The notes beneath the pieces are model-generated. The model ran no database searches and was not told the DNA's origin. It saw only the letters and a program-made list of their open reading frames with translations. From Vulcanimicrobiota bacterium (GTDB lineage Bacteria > Vulcanimicrobiota > Vulcanimicrobiia > Vulcanimicrobiales > Vulcanimicrobiaceae), in the NCBI GenBank assembly GCA_003161435.1, contig PMOS01000002.1, positions 28,383-92,382 of the forward strand: DNA of 64,000 nucleotides, written 5' to 3'. Below are positions 14,858 to 23,734 of the stretch, in pieces (positions within the stretch are counted from its first letter, which is position 1; every line of letters begins with the position of its first letter). Position numbers and translations under genes: made by a program.

Positions 14858-16623
14858 TGGCGGCGCGTGCCTTCGCGCGCGTCGCACCGGTACGGGCGAA
14901 GTTCTCGCTCGTCGCGGTCGTCGCGCTGGCCCTGGTCCTGGCCTGGCGGCTCGGCGACGTGCAGGTGCGCCAAGGACCGTGGCTGGCGCGCACCGCGCTG
15001 GCGCAGCACGACGAAGCGGTCGAATCGTTCGCCAAACGCGGCGCGATCCTCGATCGCGACGGCGGCGTGCTGGTTCGGTCGCTGCCGTCGGAGTCGATCT
15101 ATGCGGTGCCGGCCGAAGTGACCGACCCCCACGGCGAAGCGCTCAAGCTCGCGCCGGTGCTCAATGCACCGGCCGCCGGCATCGAAGCGACGCTGCGCGC
15201 GAAGGCCGGGTTCCGCTGGCTCGCGCGCAAGGTGCGGCACGCGGTCGCCGAGCGCGTCCACGCGCTGGCTTTGGCGGGGATCGACACGAAGGGCGAGGAC
15301 ACCGGCCTGCGTTACGTCGCTTCGGGGCGGCTAGCCTCGACCGTCGTCGGCTTCACCGGCACCGACGAGAACGGCCTCGACGGCTTGGAGTACTCGCTCG
15401 ACACGCTGCTGCGCGGCAAACCGGGGCGGATGCTGATCGAAGCCGACCTGTACGGCCACGCCATGCCGTTCGGTCAGGTCCAGGTTGTCGATCGCGCCGT
15501 CGCAGGCCGCACGATCGTGACGACGATCGATCCGTATCTGCAGTTCGAGGCCGAGCGGCTGTTGCGCGCGAGCCTCAAGAAGTGGAACGCCCGCAGCGCG
15601 ACCGCGATCGTGATGGATCCGTGGACCGGCGAGTTGCTGGCGGTTGCGAACCTGCCCGACTTCGATCCCGGCCGCTTCGCAGCGTTCTCGCCGGATAGCT
15701 GGCGCGACCGGGCGATCAGCGACGCATACGAACCCGGCTCGACGTTCAAGCTGATCACGGCGGCCGCCGCGTTGGAGAGTGGGCGCTTTTCGACCGCGTC
15801 GCGGCTTCCGGCGCGCGATTCGATCCAAGCCGGCGGGCGCACGATCTACAACGCCGAGGACGGGATGATGGCTGCGAACCTCGGCAGCGAGACGATCGAG
15901 GATATCATCGCCTACTCGCACAACGTCGGCGCGGCCGAGGTGGGCATGGCGACCGGACCGTCCGCGATGTACCGGATGATTCGGAAATTCGGCTTCGGCG
16001 ACCCGACCTACATCGAGCTGCCGGGTGAGAATTCTGGGATCGTCAACGCGCCGTCGGAATGGAGCGGCTCGTCGCTGGCGACGATCTCGTTCGGGCACAG
16101 CATCTCGATCACGCCGCTCGCGCTCGTGCGCGCATACGCCGCGATCGCCAACGGCGGGCTGCTGTTGCGGCCGCGGATCGTCGATGCGATCGAGGACGGC
16201 GACGGCCGGCTCGTCTACCGGTACGGCCGCGAGGTGGAGCGGCGCGTGATCGCGCCGGCGACCGCCGCGACGTTGCAGCACTTTTTGCGCGCCGTCGTCC
16301 TGCGCGGCACGGGCAACCCGACCGCGCGCGTCGCGGGCTACACGACGGCCGGCAAGACCGGCACCGCGCAGGTCGTCGAGAACGGCCGCTACCTGCCGGG
16401 TGCATACATCGCCTCGTTCGTCGGGATGATACCGGCCGAGCACCCGCGCTACGTCATCCTGGTGAAGGTCGACCGGCCGCGCGGTTCGATCTACGGCTCG
16501 CAGGTCGCCGCACCGGTCTTCGCCGAGCTCGCGCGCGACGCGATGCTGCACGCCGGCGTGATGCCGGCCAGCCCGCCGGCGCGCTTGGTCCGGGCGGGCC
16601 GAGCCCCGAAGGCGAGACGTTGA
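14857..16623 (+). CDS. ftsI: Septal peptidoglycan transpeptidase (class B PBP, FtsI)
   Basis: 588 residues: one N-terminal membrane helix (about 15-32), a PBP dimerisation domain with the start motif KRGAILDRDG near 60, then the transpeptidase domain. Catalytic motifs are S-x-x-K in EPGSTFKLIT (about residue 293), S-x-N in YSHNVG (about 354) and KTGTAQ (about 498). No PASTA domain follows, so it is FtsI-like rather than a PASTA-type SpoVD/PBP2x. It cross-links septal peptidoglycan together with FtsW, encoded further down the same operon. It overlaps ftsL and murE by one base at each end. Confidence 0.94.
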   Translation: MAARAFARVAPVRAKFSLVAVVALALVLAWRLGDVQVRQGPWLARTALAQHDEAVESFAKRGAILDRDGGVLVRSLPSESIYAVPAEVTDPHGEALKLAPVLNAPAAGIEATLRAKAGFRWLARKVRHAVAERVHALALAGIDTKGEDTGLRYVASGRLASTVVGFTGTDENGLDGLEYSLDTLLRGKPGRMLIEADLYGHAMPFGQVQVVDRAVAGRTIVTTIDPYLQFEAERLLRASLKKWNARSATAIVMDPWTGELLAVANLPDFDPGRFAAFSPDSWRDRAISDAYEPGSTFKLITAAAALESGRFSTASRLPARDSIQAGGRTIYNAEDGMMAANLGSETIEDIIAYSHNVGAAEVGMATGPSAMYRMIRKFGFGDPTYIELPGENSGIVNAPSEWSGSSLATISFGHSISITPLALVRAYAAIANGGLLLRPRIVDAIEDGDGRLVYRYGREVERRVIAPATAATLQHFLRAVVLRGTGNPTARVAGYTTAGKTGTAQVVENGRYLPGAYIASFVGMIPAEHPRYVILVKVDRPRGSIYGSQVAAPVFAELARDAMLHAGVMPASPPARLVRAGRAPKARR

Positions 16624-18080
16624 TGCGAGAGACTGCCGGCCTCGTCGCGATCCTCGAGGGCGCCCGGGTCGCCGGCTCGCTGCCCGCCTCGGTCGACGCC
16701 GTGGCGAGCGACTCGCGCTCGGTGCGGCCCGGGACGCTGTTCGTCGCGTTGCGCGGCGAGCGCGCCGACGGGCACGACTTCGTGCGCGACGCGGTCGCCC
16801 GCGGCGCGTCCGTCGTCGTCGTCGACGCGCTGGCGAACGTCGCGCCGGCCGGCGTTCCGCTGGTGATCGTCCCCGACACGCGGGTGGCCGCGTCGGCGCT
16901 CGCCGACGCGTTCTACGATCGCCCGTCGCAGGCGCTGATCGTGGTCGGCATCACCGGCACCAATGGCAAGACGACCACGACGCACTTGGTGCGCGACGTC
17001 CTCGAGGCCGCCGGGATCCCGTGCGGGATCATCGGCACGCTGGGCGGTCAGTTTCGCGAGCAGCGCTGGGCACTCTCGAACACGACGCCGCTGGCCGTCG
17101 AGCTGCACGGGCTGCTCGCCGCGCAGCGCGACGCGGGGGCGCGCGCGGTGGCGATGGAGGTTTCGTCCCACGCGCTCGCGCTGCGCCGCGTCGATCACGT
17201 CCGGTTCCGCGTCGGCGCGCTGACCAACCTGACCCGCGATCACCTCGACTTTCACGGTACGTTCGAACGCTACGCCGCAGCGAAGCGGCGTCTGTTCGAG
17301 CTGGCGCGCGACGCGGTGATCAACGTCGACGATCAGTGGGGTGCCGAGCTCGCGCGCAGCCGCTTCGCCGCCGCCTTGCCGACGGTACCGTATTCGATCG
17401 ACGTCGACGCACCCGGCGGCTTGCGCGCGACCGATCTGGAGCTCGCCGGCGACGGCTCGATGTTTCGCGCCGGCGGTGCCGTGTTCACCATCAACCTGCC
17501 TGGGCGCTTCAACGTGCGCAACGCGCTGGCCGCGCTCGGCATCGCGACGATGCTGGGGATCGGCGTCGACGACATTCGGCGCGGGCTTGCCGCCACGCGC
17601 GCGGTGCCCGGCCGGATGGAACGGATCGGCGCGTTCGGGATCAACGCGATCGTCGACTACGCGCACACGCCCGACGCCCTCGAGAACGTGCTGCACGCCG
17701 CGCGCGAGACGACCAAACGCGATCTGATCGTCGTGTTCGGCTGCGGCGGTGACCGCGATCCCGGCAAGCGCATGCAGATGGGCGAGATCGCCGCGCGGCT
17801 CGCCGACCGCGTGATCGTGACGTCGGACAACCCGCGCGGCGAGGATCCGATGGAGATCGCGCTGGCAGTGGCCAACGGCTTCGAGCGCACCGAGATCGAG
17901 CTCGACCGGCGACGCGCGATCCGCCGCGCGATCGACGGCGCCGAGGCCGGCGATACGATCGTCGTCGCCGGCAAAGGTCACGAGACGTATCAGATCGTCG
18001 GGCACGAGCGGCGCTCGTTCGACGACCGCGATGAGGTGCGCATCGCCTTCGGCAAGCGCGCGGAGTCGGTCCGGCGATGA
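16623..18080 (+). CDS. murE: UDP-MurNAc-tripeptide synthetase MurE
   Basis: 485 residues from ATG 16623 (TGATG overlap with ftsI). ATP-binding motif GITGTNGKTTTT near 110, the EVSSHAL motif near 178, NLTRDHLDFHGT near 200, and the C-terminal signature DNPRGEDP near 401. The DNPR form is the one associated with binding meso-diaminopimelate rather than L-Lys, so the wall is predicted to be mDAP type. It adds the third residue to UDP-MurNAc-L-Ala-D-Glu in the cytoplasm. The 673-residue ORF in the track includes ftsI sequence in another frame and is not the gene. Confidence 0.95.
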   Translation: MRETAGLVAILEGARVAGSLPASVDAVASDSRSVRPGTLFVALRGERADGHDFVRDAVARGASVVVVDALANVAPAGVPLVIVPDTRVAASALADAFYDRPSQALIVVGITGTNGKTTTTHLVRDVLEAAGIPCGIIGTLGGQFREQRWALSNTTPLAVELHGLLAAQRDAGARAVAMEVSSHALALRRVDHVRFRVGALTNLTRDHLDFHGTFERYAAAKRRLFELARDAVINVDDQWGAELARSRFAAALPTVPYSIDVDAPGGLRATDLELAGDGSMFRAGGAVFTINLPGRFNVRNALAALGIATMLGIGVDDIRRGLAATRAVPGRMERIGAFGINAIVDYAHTPDALENVLHAARETTKRDLIVVFGCGGDRDPGKRMQMGEIAARLADRVIVTSDNPRGEDPMEIALAVANGFERTEIELDRRRAIRRAIDGAEAGDTIVVAGKGHETYQIVGHERRSFDDRDEVRIAFGKRAESVRR

Positions 18081-19462
18081 AGTTTCCGGTGCACGACGCG
18101 ATCGAAGCGACACACGCTTGCGCGATCGATCACGCCGCGTTGCCCGACGAGCTTGCGGTTCGCACCGATACGCGTGCGCTCGAGCGCGGAGTGACCTTCC
18201 TTGCGCTGCGCGGCGAACGGTTCGACGGACACGCGTACGTCGCCGAGGCGTTCGCGCGCGGCGCGGCGTGCGCGATCGTCGAGGATCCCGGCGTCGTGCC
18301 CGCCGGCCGCCCCGCGCTCATCGTATCGAGCACCCTGCAGGCGTATCTCGATCTCGCCGGCTTGGCGCGCGCGCGCATTCGCGGCACGGTGGTCGGCATC
18401 ACCGGCAGCACCGGCAAAACGACGACCAAGCAGTTCTTGCTCGGACTGCTGCGCGGCGCGGGGATCGCAGCCGTCGCCACGCCGGAGAATGAGAACAACG
18501 AGGTCGGCGTCGCCAAGTTCCTGTGCGGTCTCGACGACGGTGACGAGCGCGTCGCGATCGCCGAGATGGGCGCGCGCAAGCACCGCGATCTCGACGTCCT
18601 CGTCGGCGCGGCGCGGCCCGATGTCGGGCTCCTGACCAACGTCGGCGAAGCGCACCTGGAGATCATGGGGACGCGCGAGCGCATCGCCGACACGAAGTGG
18701 GCGCTGCCGGCCGGCTCGCGCCGCGCGGTGCTGAGCATCGGCGACGAAGTCTCGCGTTCGCGCGCGGCATCGCTGATCGCGCCGGCAATCTGGTACGGCA
18801 TCGACGGCGAACGGCCGCCGGCCGGCGAACGCGCGGTGGTGATCGAGCCCGACGCCGTCTGGACGATCGCCGCCGATGGCAGCACGCAAACGCACCGCAT
18901 CGCGATCGGCTTCCCCGGCGATCACAACCGGCGCAACCTCGCCGGCGCTTTCGCCGCCGCTCTGTTGTGCGCCGACGGTGCATGGGGGAGCGCCGATCCG
19001 GCACGGTTCGCCGGCGCGGTCGCGTCGCTCGTGCTGCCGCACGGCCGGTACGAGATCGTCGAGCTGGCCGACGGCGTGCGGGTCGTGTTCGACGCCTACA
19101 ACGCGTCGCTGTCGGGGACGCTGGCGACGCTGGGCACGTTCGCGCGCGAGAGCGCGTCGCGCAAGATCGCGGTGCTGGGCAGCATGGCGGAGCTCGGCGG
19201 CGACGCGCCCGCCATGCATCAGAAGATCGGCGAGCTGGCCGGCCGGCTCGACGTGGTGCTCGCCGGAGGCACCTTTGCGGCCGACACCGCGCGCGGTGTC
19301 GAGAGCGTCGGTGGCGCGGTCGTGCGGTACGCGTCGAACGTCGACGCGGTCGCCTGGCTGCGCGCGAACGTCCGCTCGGGTGATGCGATACTGCTCAAGG
19401 GTTCGCGCGTGTACAAGATGGAGCAGATCGCCGAAGCGCTCGGCGCGGAGGTCTTCGCGTGA
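18077..19462 (+). CDS. murF: UDP-MurNAc-tripeptide:D-Ala-D-Ala ligase MurF
   Basis: 461 residues. N-terminal MurF domain with DTRALERGVTFLALRGERFDGHAYV, ATP loop GITGSTGKTTTK near 107, then TPENENNEVGV and the central motif EMGARKHRDL typical of MurF. The C-terminal domain carries DAYNASLSG followed by AVLGSMAELG. It joins D-Ala-D-Ala (made by the Ddl encoded further down) to the tripeptide. Coupled to murE by ATGA and to the next gene, the CofE-like ligase, by GTGA. Confidence 0.95.
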   Translation: MKFPVHDAIEATHACAIDHAALPDELAVRTDTRALERGVTFLALRGERFDGHAYVAEAFARGAACAIVEDPGVVPAGRPALIVSSTLQAYLDLAGLARARIRGTVVGITGSTGKTTTKQFLLGLLRGAGIAAVATPENENNEVGVAKFLCGLDDGDERVAIAEMGARKHRDLDVLVGAARPDVGLLTNVGEAHLEIMGTRERIADTKWALPAGSRRAVLSIGDEVSRSRAASLIAPAIWYGIDGERPPAGERAVVIEPDAVWTIAADGSTQTHRIAIGFPGDHNRRNLAGAFAAALLCADGAWGSADPARFAGAVASLVLPHGRYEIVELADGVRVVFDAYNASLSGTLATLGTFARESASRKIAVLGSMAELGGDAPAMHQKIGELAGRLDVVLAGGTFAADTARGVESVGGAVVRYASNVDAVAWLRANVRSGDAILLKGSRVYKMEQIAEALGAEVFA

Positions 19463-20154
19463 TCCCGGTCGCCGTTCGCGAAGCCGGATTGCCCGAAGGG
19501 TTGGTCGCGATCCCGGTGCGCACGCGGCTCGTCATTCCGGGCGACGATCTCGCCGCGCTCGTCGGCGGGGCCGTGCGCGGGATCGCGCGTCCGGGCGATG
19601 TCGTCGCGATCGCGGAGACCGCCGTCGCGATCGCGCAGTCGCGCTTCATCGCCGCCGAGGCGATTCGTCCGTCGCGGCTGGCGCTGATGCTCTCGCGGCA
19701 CGCCGGCGCGCTGGCGACGATGAGCCAGCCCGAGTCGCTGCAACTGGTGATCGATCAGGCCGGCGTGCCCAAGGTGCTCTGGGCAACGGTCGCCCACGTC
19801 GCCGGACGACTGCGCGGCAAACGCGGTGTGTTCTACGAAGTTCTCGGCGAAGCGATCGCGGCGATCGACGGTTACACCGGGACGCTGCCGCCATACGAGC
19901 GGGCGATCGTGTTGGGACCGGCCGAGCCGGATCGCGTCGCGACCGAGCTGGCCGCGGCGCTCGGCGTGCACGTCGCGATCGTCGACGCCAACGACCTGCG
20001 CCGCACCAAGGCGCTCGGCGCTTCGCCGCAGCTCGACCGCGCCGGCGTCGAGCGCGCGCTCCTCGGTAACCCGCACGGAAACGGCGACGAGCAGACGCCG
20101 CTGGTCGTGCTCGCATGGCGCGGCACCGGCCCGCATCCGCTGGTGACGCCGTGA
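19459..20154 (+). CDS. F420-ligase (CofE) family protein inside the dcw operon
   Basis: 231 residues, recognised as the F420-0:gamma-glutamyl ligase fold. The N-terminal stretch IPVRTRLVIPGDDLAALV and the following GDVVAIAETAVAIAQSR match the family opening, and IVDANDLRRTKALGAS is near the C-terminus. The SD-(T/S)-FGRPWR motif that I associate with true CofE is not seen, and no other F420 gene is in the window. In the family these enzymes form amide bonds to glutamate using a nucleotide triphosphate. The gene shares GTGA overlaps with murF upstream and mraY downstream, so it is made in step with UDP-MurNAc-pentapeptide synthesis. A role in modifying a wall precursor is inferred, not shown. 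Confidence 0.75.
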   Translation: MIPVAVREAGLPEGLVAIPVRTRLVIPGDDLAALVGGAVRGIARPGDVVAIAETAVAIAQSRFIAAEAIRPSRLALMLSRHAGALATMSQPESLQLVIDQAGVPKVLWATVAHVAGRLRGKRGVFYEVLGEAIAAIDGYTGTLPPYERAIVLGPAEPDRVATELAAALGVHVAIVDANDLRRTKALGASPQLDRAGVERALLGNPHGNGDEQTPLVVLAWRGTGPHPLVTP

Positions 20155-21173
20155 GCGACATCGACTTTCGCATGCCGTGGTACGCCATACCGGTCTTCGT
20201 CGTGCTGTCGTGGCCGTACGGCCTGGGCCTGATGGCGATCGCGCTCGTCGTCGCCGGGCTGCCGGCGTTTGCGGTGACCGCGCTGCTCGGCCGCCCGCTG
20301 ATCGACGCGTTGCGCCGCCGAGCGGCGCGCCAAACCGCCTACGAAGACGCGCCGCGAAGCCACCAGGCCAAGACGGGGACACCGACGATGGGCGGGCTCC
20401 TGTTCGCGGTCGCGCCGCTCATCGCGCTGCTGTTGCATCCACGGCGCGACACGTTCGCGCTCGCGCTGCTCGTCTTCGGTTGCATGGCGATCGGCGCATG
20501 GGACGATCTGATGGGGATCCGGCAGCAGAAGAATCGCGGGTTGCGCGCGCTACCGAAATTCGCGCTGACCGCGGTCGTCGCGCTGGCGTTCTTCGTCGTC
20601 GCCGGCCCGCAGCCGATGGTGCTGTTCCCGTTCGGCCTCGTCCCGGCGTGGTTATGGTACGGTCTCTCGCTGTGCGTGGTGCTCGCGACGACCCACGCGG
20701 TCAACCTGACCGACGGCCTCGACGGCCTGGCCGGCGGCACGATACTGCCGCCGCTTCTGGTGCTGATCTGCGCCTGCCATTTCACCAGCGCATCGATCGG
20801 CGTCCCGTTCTTCGGCGCGGCGACGGTTGGAACCGTGCTCGGCTTTCTGCTCTACAACCGCCATCCCGCGCGCGTGTTCATGGGCGACACCGGATCGCTC
20901 GCGCTCGGTGCTGCGCTCGCCGGCATCGCCATCCTGACCGGGATGCAACTGCTGTTGTTGATCGTCGGCGGCGTGTTCGCAGCCGAGACGCTCAGCGTGA
21001 TCATCCAGGTCGCGTCGTACAAGACGACGCGGCGGCGCGTCTTTCGCATGGCGCCGCTGCACCACCACTTCGAGCTCGCAGGCTGGCCGGAATCGGTCGT
21101 CACGACGCGCTTCTGGATCGCCTCCCTCGTTCTCTCCGCCTTGGGTTTCGTCGCCCTGATACGGGTCGTATGA
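20151..21173 (+). CDS. mraY: Phospho-MurNAc-pentapeptide transferase MraY
   Basis: About 340 residues with ten predicted membrane helices, start GTG 20151 (GTGA overlap). Family motifs in order: HQAKTGTPTMGG, the Asp-rich AWDDLMGIRQQKNRGL, NLTDGLDGLAGG, FMGDTGSLALG and the signature PLHHHFELAGWPE. It transfers phospho-MurNAc-pentapeptide to undecaprenyl phosphate at the inner face of the membrane to form lipid I. The leader in the longer track ORF belongs to the CofE-like gene region. Confidence 0.96.
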   Translation: MSDIDFRMPWYAIPVFVVLSWPYGLGLMAIALVVAGLPAFAVTALLGRPLIDALRRRAARQTAYEDAPRSHQAKTGTPTMGGLLFAVAPLIALLLHPRRDTFALALLVFGCMAIGAWDDLMGIRQQKNRGLRALPKFALTAVVALAFFVVAGPQPMVLFPFGLVPAWLWYGLSLCVVLATTHAVNLTDGLDGLAGGTILPPLLVLICACHFTSASIGVPFFGAATVGTVLGFLLYNRHPARVFMGDTGSLALGAALAGIAILTGMQLLLLIVGGVFAAETLSVIIQVASYKTTRRRVFRMAPLHHHFELAGWPESVVTTRFWIASLVLSALGFVALIRVV

Positions 21174-22582
21174 TCGAATCAACCAGCGGTCGCTTCGACC
21201 GCACCGACCACGCCCTCGTCATCGGCCTCGGCCTTAGCGGACGCGCCAGCGTCGAGGTGTTGCGCTCGCGGCTAGGCTCGGTCGTCGCGACCGACGAGGC
21301 GCCACCCGACAAGATCGCCGAAGCGCTCGACGAGCTGCGTACCGCCGGCGTCGCGTTCGTGCCGCCCGACGTGCTCGACGCGGCGCTCGAGCACGTCACG
21401 GTCGCGGTGCTCTCGCCGGGGATCGCGCTCAACAACCCGTTGGTGCGCCGCGTCCAGGCCAAGGGGATTCCGGTGTTCAGCGAGGTCGAGGTCGCCTATC
21501 GGCTGTGCCGCGCGCCGATCGTCGCGGTGACCGGGACGAAAGGCAAGACGACGACCACGGCACTGGTCGGCGCGTTGTTCACCGCCGCCGGGCGCAAGGT
21601 GCGCGTCGGCGGAAACATCGGCAACGCGCTGATTCGCGAAACCGCGCAGGCCGACGCCGACGATTGGGTGATCGCCGAGGTTTCCTCGTTTCAACTCGAG
21701 TCGATCCGCTCGTTCAAGCCGCGCATCAGCTTGATCCTCAACATCACCCCGGACCACCTCGACCGCTACCACTCGATGGAAGAGTACGCCGAAGCGAAGT
21801 TCCGCATCTTCGCCAACCAGGGTCCGGGCGACGCGTTCGTGGGGAACCTCGACGACCCGATCGTCGCCGCGGCACCCGGCGAAGACGGTAACCGCATCAA
21901 GACGCGCACGTATTGGTTCGCCGGCGAACCCCATCGCAACACGACCCTGTATCTGCGCAACGGCACGACGATCGTGTACGCGCCGCCGACCGGCGATCCG
22001 CGACCGATCGACATCCTCGGGGTGGACGAAGTTCCGCTGCTCGGTCGCCACAACGTCGAGAACGTGATGGGCGCGGTGCTCGTCGCGCTCGCAGCGGGGC
22101 TGCCGATCGAGGCGATCCGCGAAGGCGTGCGCGGGTTCCGCCCGCTCGGACATCGGCTCGAGCCCGTCGCCGAGATCGAGGGTGCGCGGTACGTCGACGA
22201 TTCCAAGGCGACCAATCCCGGATCCGTGATCGCCGCGATGCGCGCGTTCGACCGGCCGATCGTGCTGATCGCAGGCGGCAAGGCGAAAGGGACCGACTTC
22301 GCCGAGATGGGCAAGGTGGTGTCGTCGCGCGCCAAAGCCGTCGTGCTGATCGGCGAGGCCGCCGGCGACATCGCGGCGGTCGTGAAGCGGGCAAAGGTCG
22401 AGCACGCGTCCTCGATGGAGGACGCGGTCGCGCGCGCGCGCGATCTCGCCGAGCCCGGCGACGTCGTGCTGCTCTCGCCCGGTTGCGCGTCGTTCGACAT
22501 GTTCCAGTCGGCCGAGCATCGCGGCGAGGTCTTTGCGAATGCCGTGCGCGCGCTGCAGAACCCGGTCGTGCATGTTCGCTGA
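21170..22582 (+). CDS. murD: UDP-MurNAc-L-Ala:D-Glu ligase MurD
   Basis: 470 residues from ATG 21170 (ATGA overlap with mraY). Rossmann start LVIGLGLSGRASVEVL, ATP loop VTGTKGKTTTTALV near 118, EVSSFQLESI near 168, NITPDHLDRY near 190 and the C-terminal DDSKATNPGS motif are all present. It adds D-Glu to UDP-MurNAc-L-Ala. The mur ligase order here (E, F, D, C) follows the canonical dcw layout. The stop lies 11 bp inside ftsW. Confidence 0.95.
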   Translation: MIESTSGRFDRTDHALVIGLGLSGRASVEVLRSRLGSVVATDEAPPDKIAEALDELRTAGVAFVPPDVLDAALEHVTVAVLSPGIALNNPLVRRVQAKGIPVFSEVEVAYRLCRAPIVAVTGTKGKTTTTALVGALFTAAGRKVRVGGNIGNALIRETAQADADDWVIAEVSSFQLESIRSFKPRISLILNITPDHLDRYHSMEEYAEAKFRIFANQGPGDAFVGNLDDPIVAAAPGEDGNRIKTRTYWFAGEPHRNTTLYLRNGTTIVYAPPTGDPRPIDILGVDEVPLLGRHNVENVMGAVLVALAAGLPIEAIREGVRGFRPLGHRLEPVAEIEGARYVDDSKATNPGSVIAAMRAFDRPIVLIAGGKAKGTDFAEMGKVVSSRAKAVVLIGEAAGDIAAVVKRAKVEHASSMEDAVARARDLAEPGDVVLLSPGCASFDMFQSAEHRGEVFANAVRALQNPVVHVR

Positions 22583-23729
22583 CGGCCTGCGCGGCAACGC
22601 ACCACGCCCCTCCGCGCAGCCGCACGTCCGCCGCGCGACGCTCAAGCCGCCCGACGCGCTGCTACTCGGCTCGGTAGCCTTTTTGCTCGCGCTCGGACTG
22701 GTGATGGTGTTCAGCGCGTCGAGCGCGACGGCGTACTCGGCGTATCACGACACGGCGTATTTTCTCAAGCGCCAGGTCGCGTTTCTGCTGGTCGGTCTGG
22801 TCCTGGCCTACGCCGCGTACCGCGTCGACTACCGCAAGCTCCCGGCGGTCGCGCCGGCCGTCGTCATCCTGACGGTGGTCCTGTTAGTCCTCACGCTGAT
22901 CCCGCACATCGGTTTCGCCAGCGGCGGCGCGCGCCGCTGGATCGGCTTGCGCGCGCTCTCGTTTCAGCCGTCCGAGTTCGGTAAGCTCACGCTCGTGCTG
23001 TTCTTGGCCGCAAAGCTCGCGTCGCTGGGCGAGCGCGTGCAATCGCTCTCGAAGGGCGTTTGGCCGGTCTTGTTCATCACCCTCCTGCTGTCGATCCCGG
23101 TCTTCCTCGAGCCCGACATGGGTACCGCGTCGCTCTACGTCTTCACCGCGTTCGCGCTGCTGTTCACCGCCGGAGCGCGCATCGAGCACCTGATCATGTG
23201 CGGGTTGGCCATGCTTCCGGCGATCGCGATCGCGGTCGGCTCGTCGGCGTACAAGCGGGCCCGCGTGTTCGCCTTCCTCCATCCGTGGAAGGATCCGCAG
23301 AACACGGGCTTCCACATCGTGCAGTCGCTGCTCGCGCTGGGCAGCGGCGGGGTCTTCGGGTTGGGGTTGGGCGCCTCACGCCAGAAATATTTCTATCTCC
23401 CCGAGGCGCACACCGACTTCATCTTCGCGGTGCTCGGCGAGGAGTTGGGGCTGCTGGGCTGCCTGACGGTGATCGCGCTGTTCGTGCTGTTCGCGATCCG
23501 CGCCGTGACCCTCGCCCTCAAAGCGCCCGATCGCTTCGGGATGCTGCTCGCGATGGGCTGCACGTTCCTGATCGTCATCCAAGCGTTCATCAACGTCGGC
23601 GTCGTCACGTCGTCGTGGCCGGTCACCGGCGTTCCGCTGCCCTTCATCTCGTTCGGCGGCAGCTCGCTGATCGTCTCGTTGATCGCGGTCGCGTTGATCG
23701 CGAACGTCGGCCGTCACCGAACGGTCTAG
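22572..23729 (+). CDS. ftsW: Septal peptidoglycan polymerase FtsW (SEDS family)
   Basis: 385 residues from ATG 22572. It has a short basic N-terminus and ten membrane helices. SEDS motifs are GGARRWIGL...FQPSEFGKL near 125, EPDMGTA near 180 with the conserved acidic residue, RARVFAFLHPWKDPQNTGFH and the terminal PLPFISFGGSSL. FtsW polymerises lipid II glycan strands as the partner of FtsI, encoded in the same operon. Start choice follows the 11 bp overlap with murD; the longer track ORF begins inside murD. Confidence 0.95.
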   Translation: MFADGLRGNAPRPSAQPHVRRATLKPPDALLLGSVAFLLALGLVMVFSASSATAYSAYHDTAYFLKRQVAFLLVGLVLAYAAYRVDYRKLPAVAPAVVILTVVLLVLTLIPHIGFASGGARRWIGLRALSFQPSEFGKLTLVLFLAAKLASLGERVQSLSKGVWPVLFITLLLSIPVFLEPDMGTASLYVFTAFALLFTAGARIEHLIMCGLAMLPAIAIAVGSSAYKRARVFAFLHPWKDPQNTGFHIVQSLLALGSGGVFGLGLGASRQKYFYLPEAHTDFIFAVLGEELGLLGCLTVIALFVLFAIRAVTLALKAPDRFGMLLAMGCTFLIVIQAFINVGVVTSSWPVTGVPLPFISFGGSSLIVSLIAVALIANVGRHRTV

Positions 23730-23734
23730 CACCG

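Noticed and set aside
16491-18113. 540-residue minus-strand ORF
   Set aside because: Antisense to murE; composition and lack of any motif mark it as a shadow.
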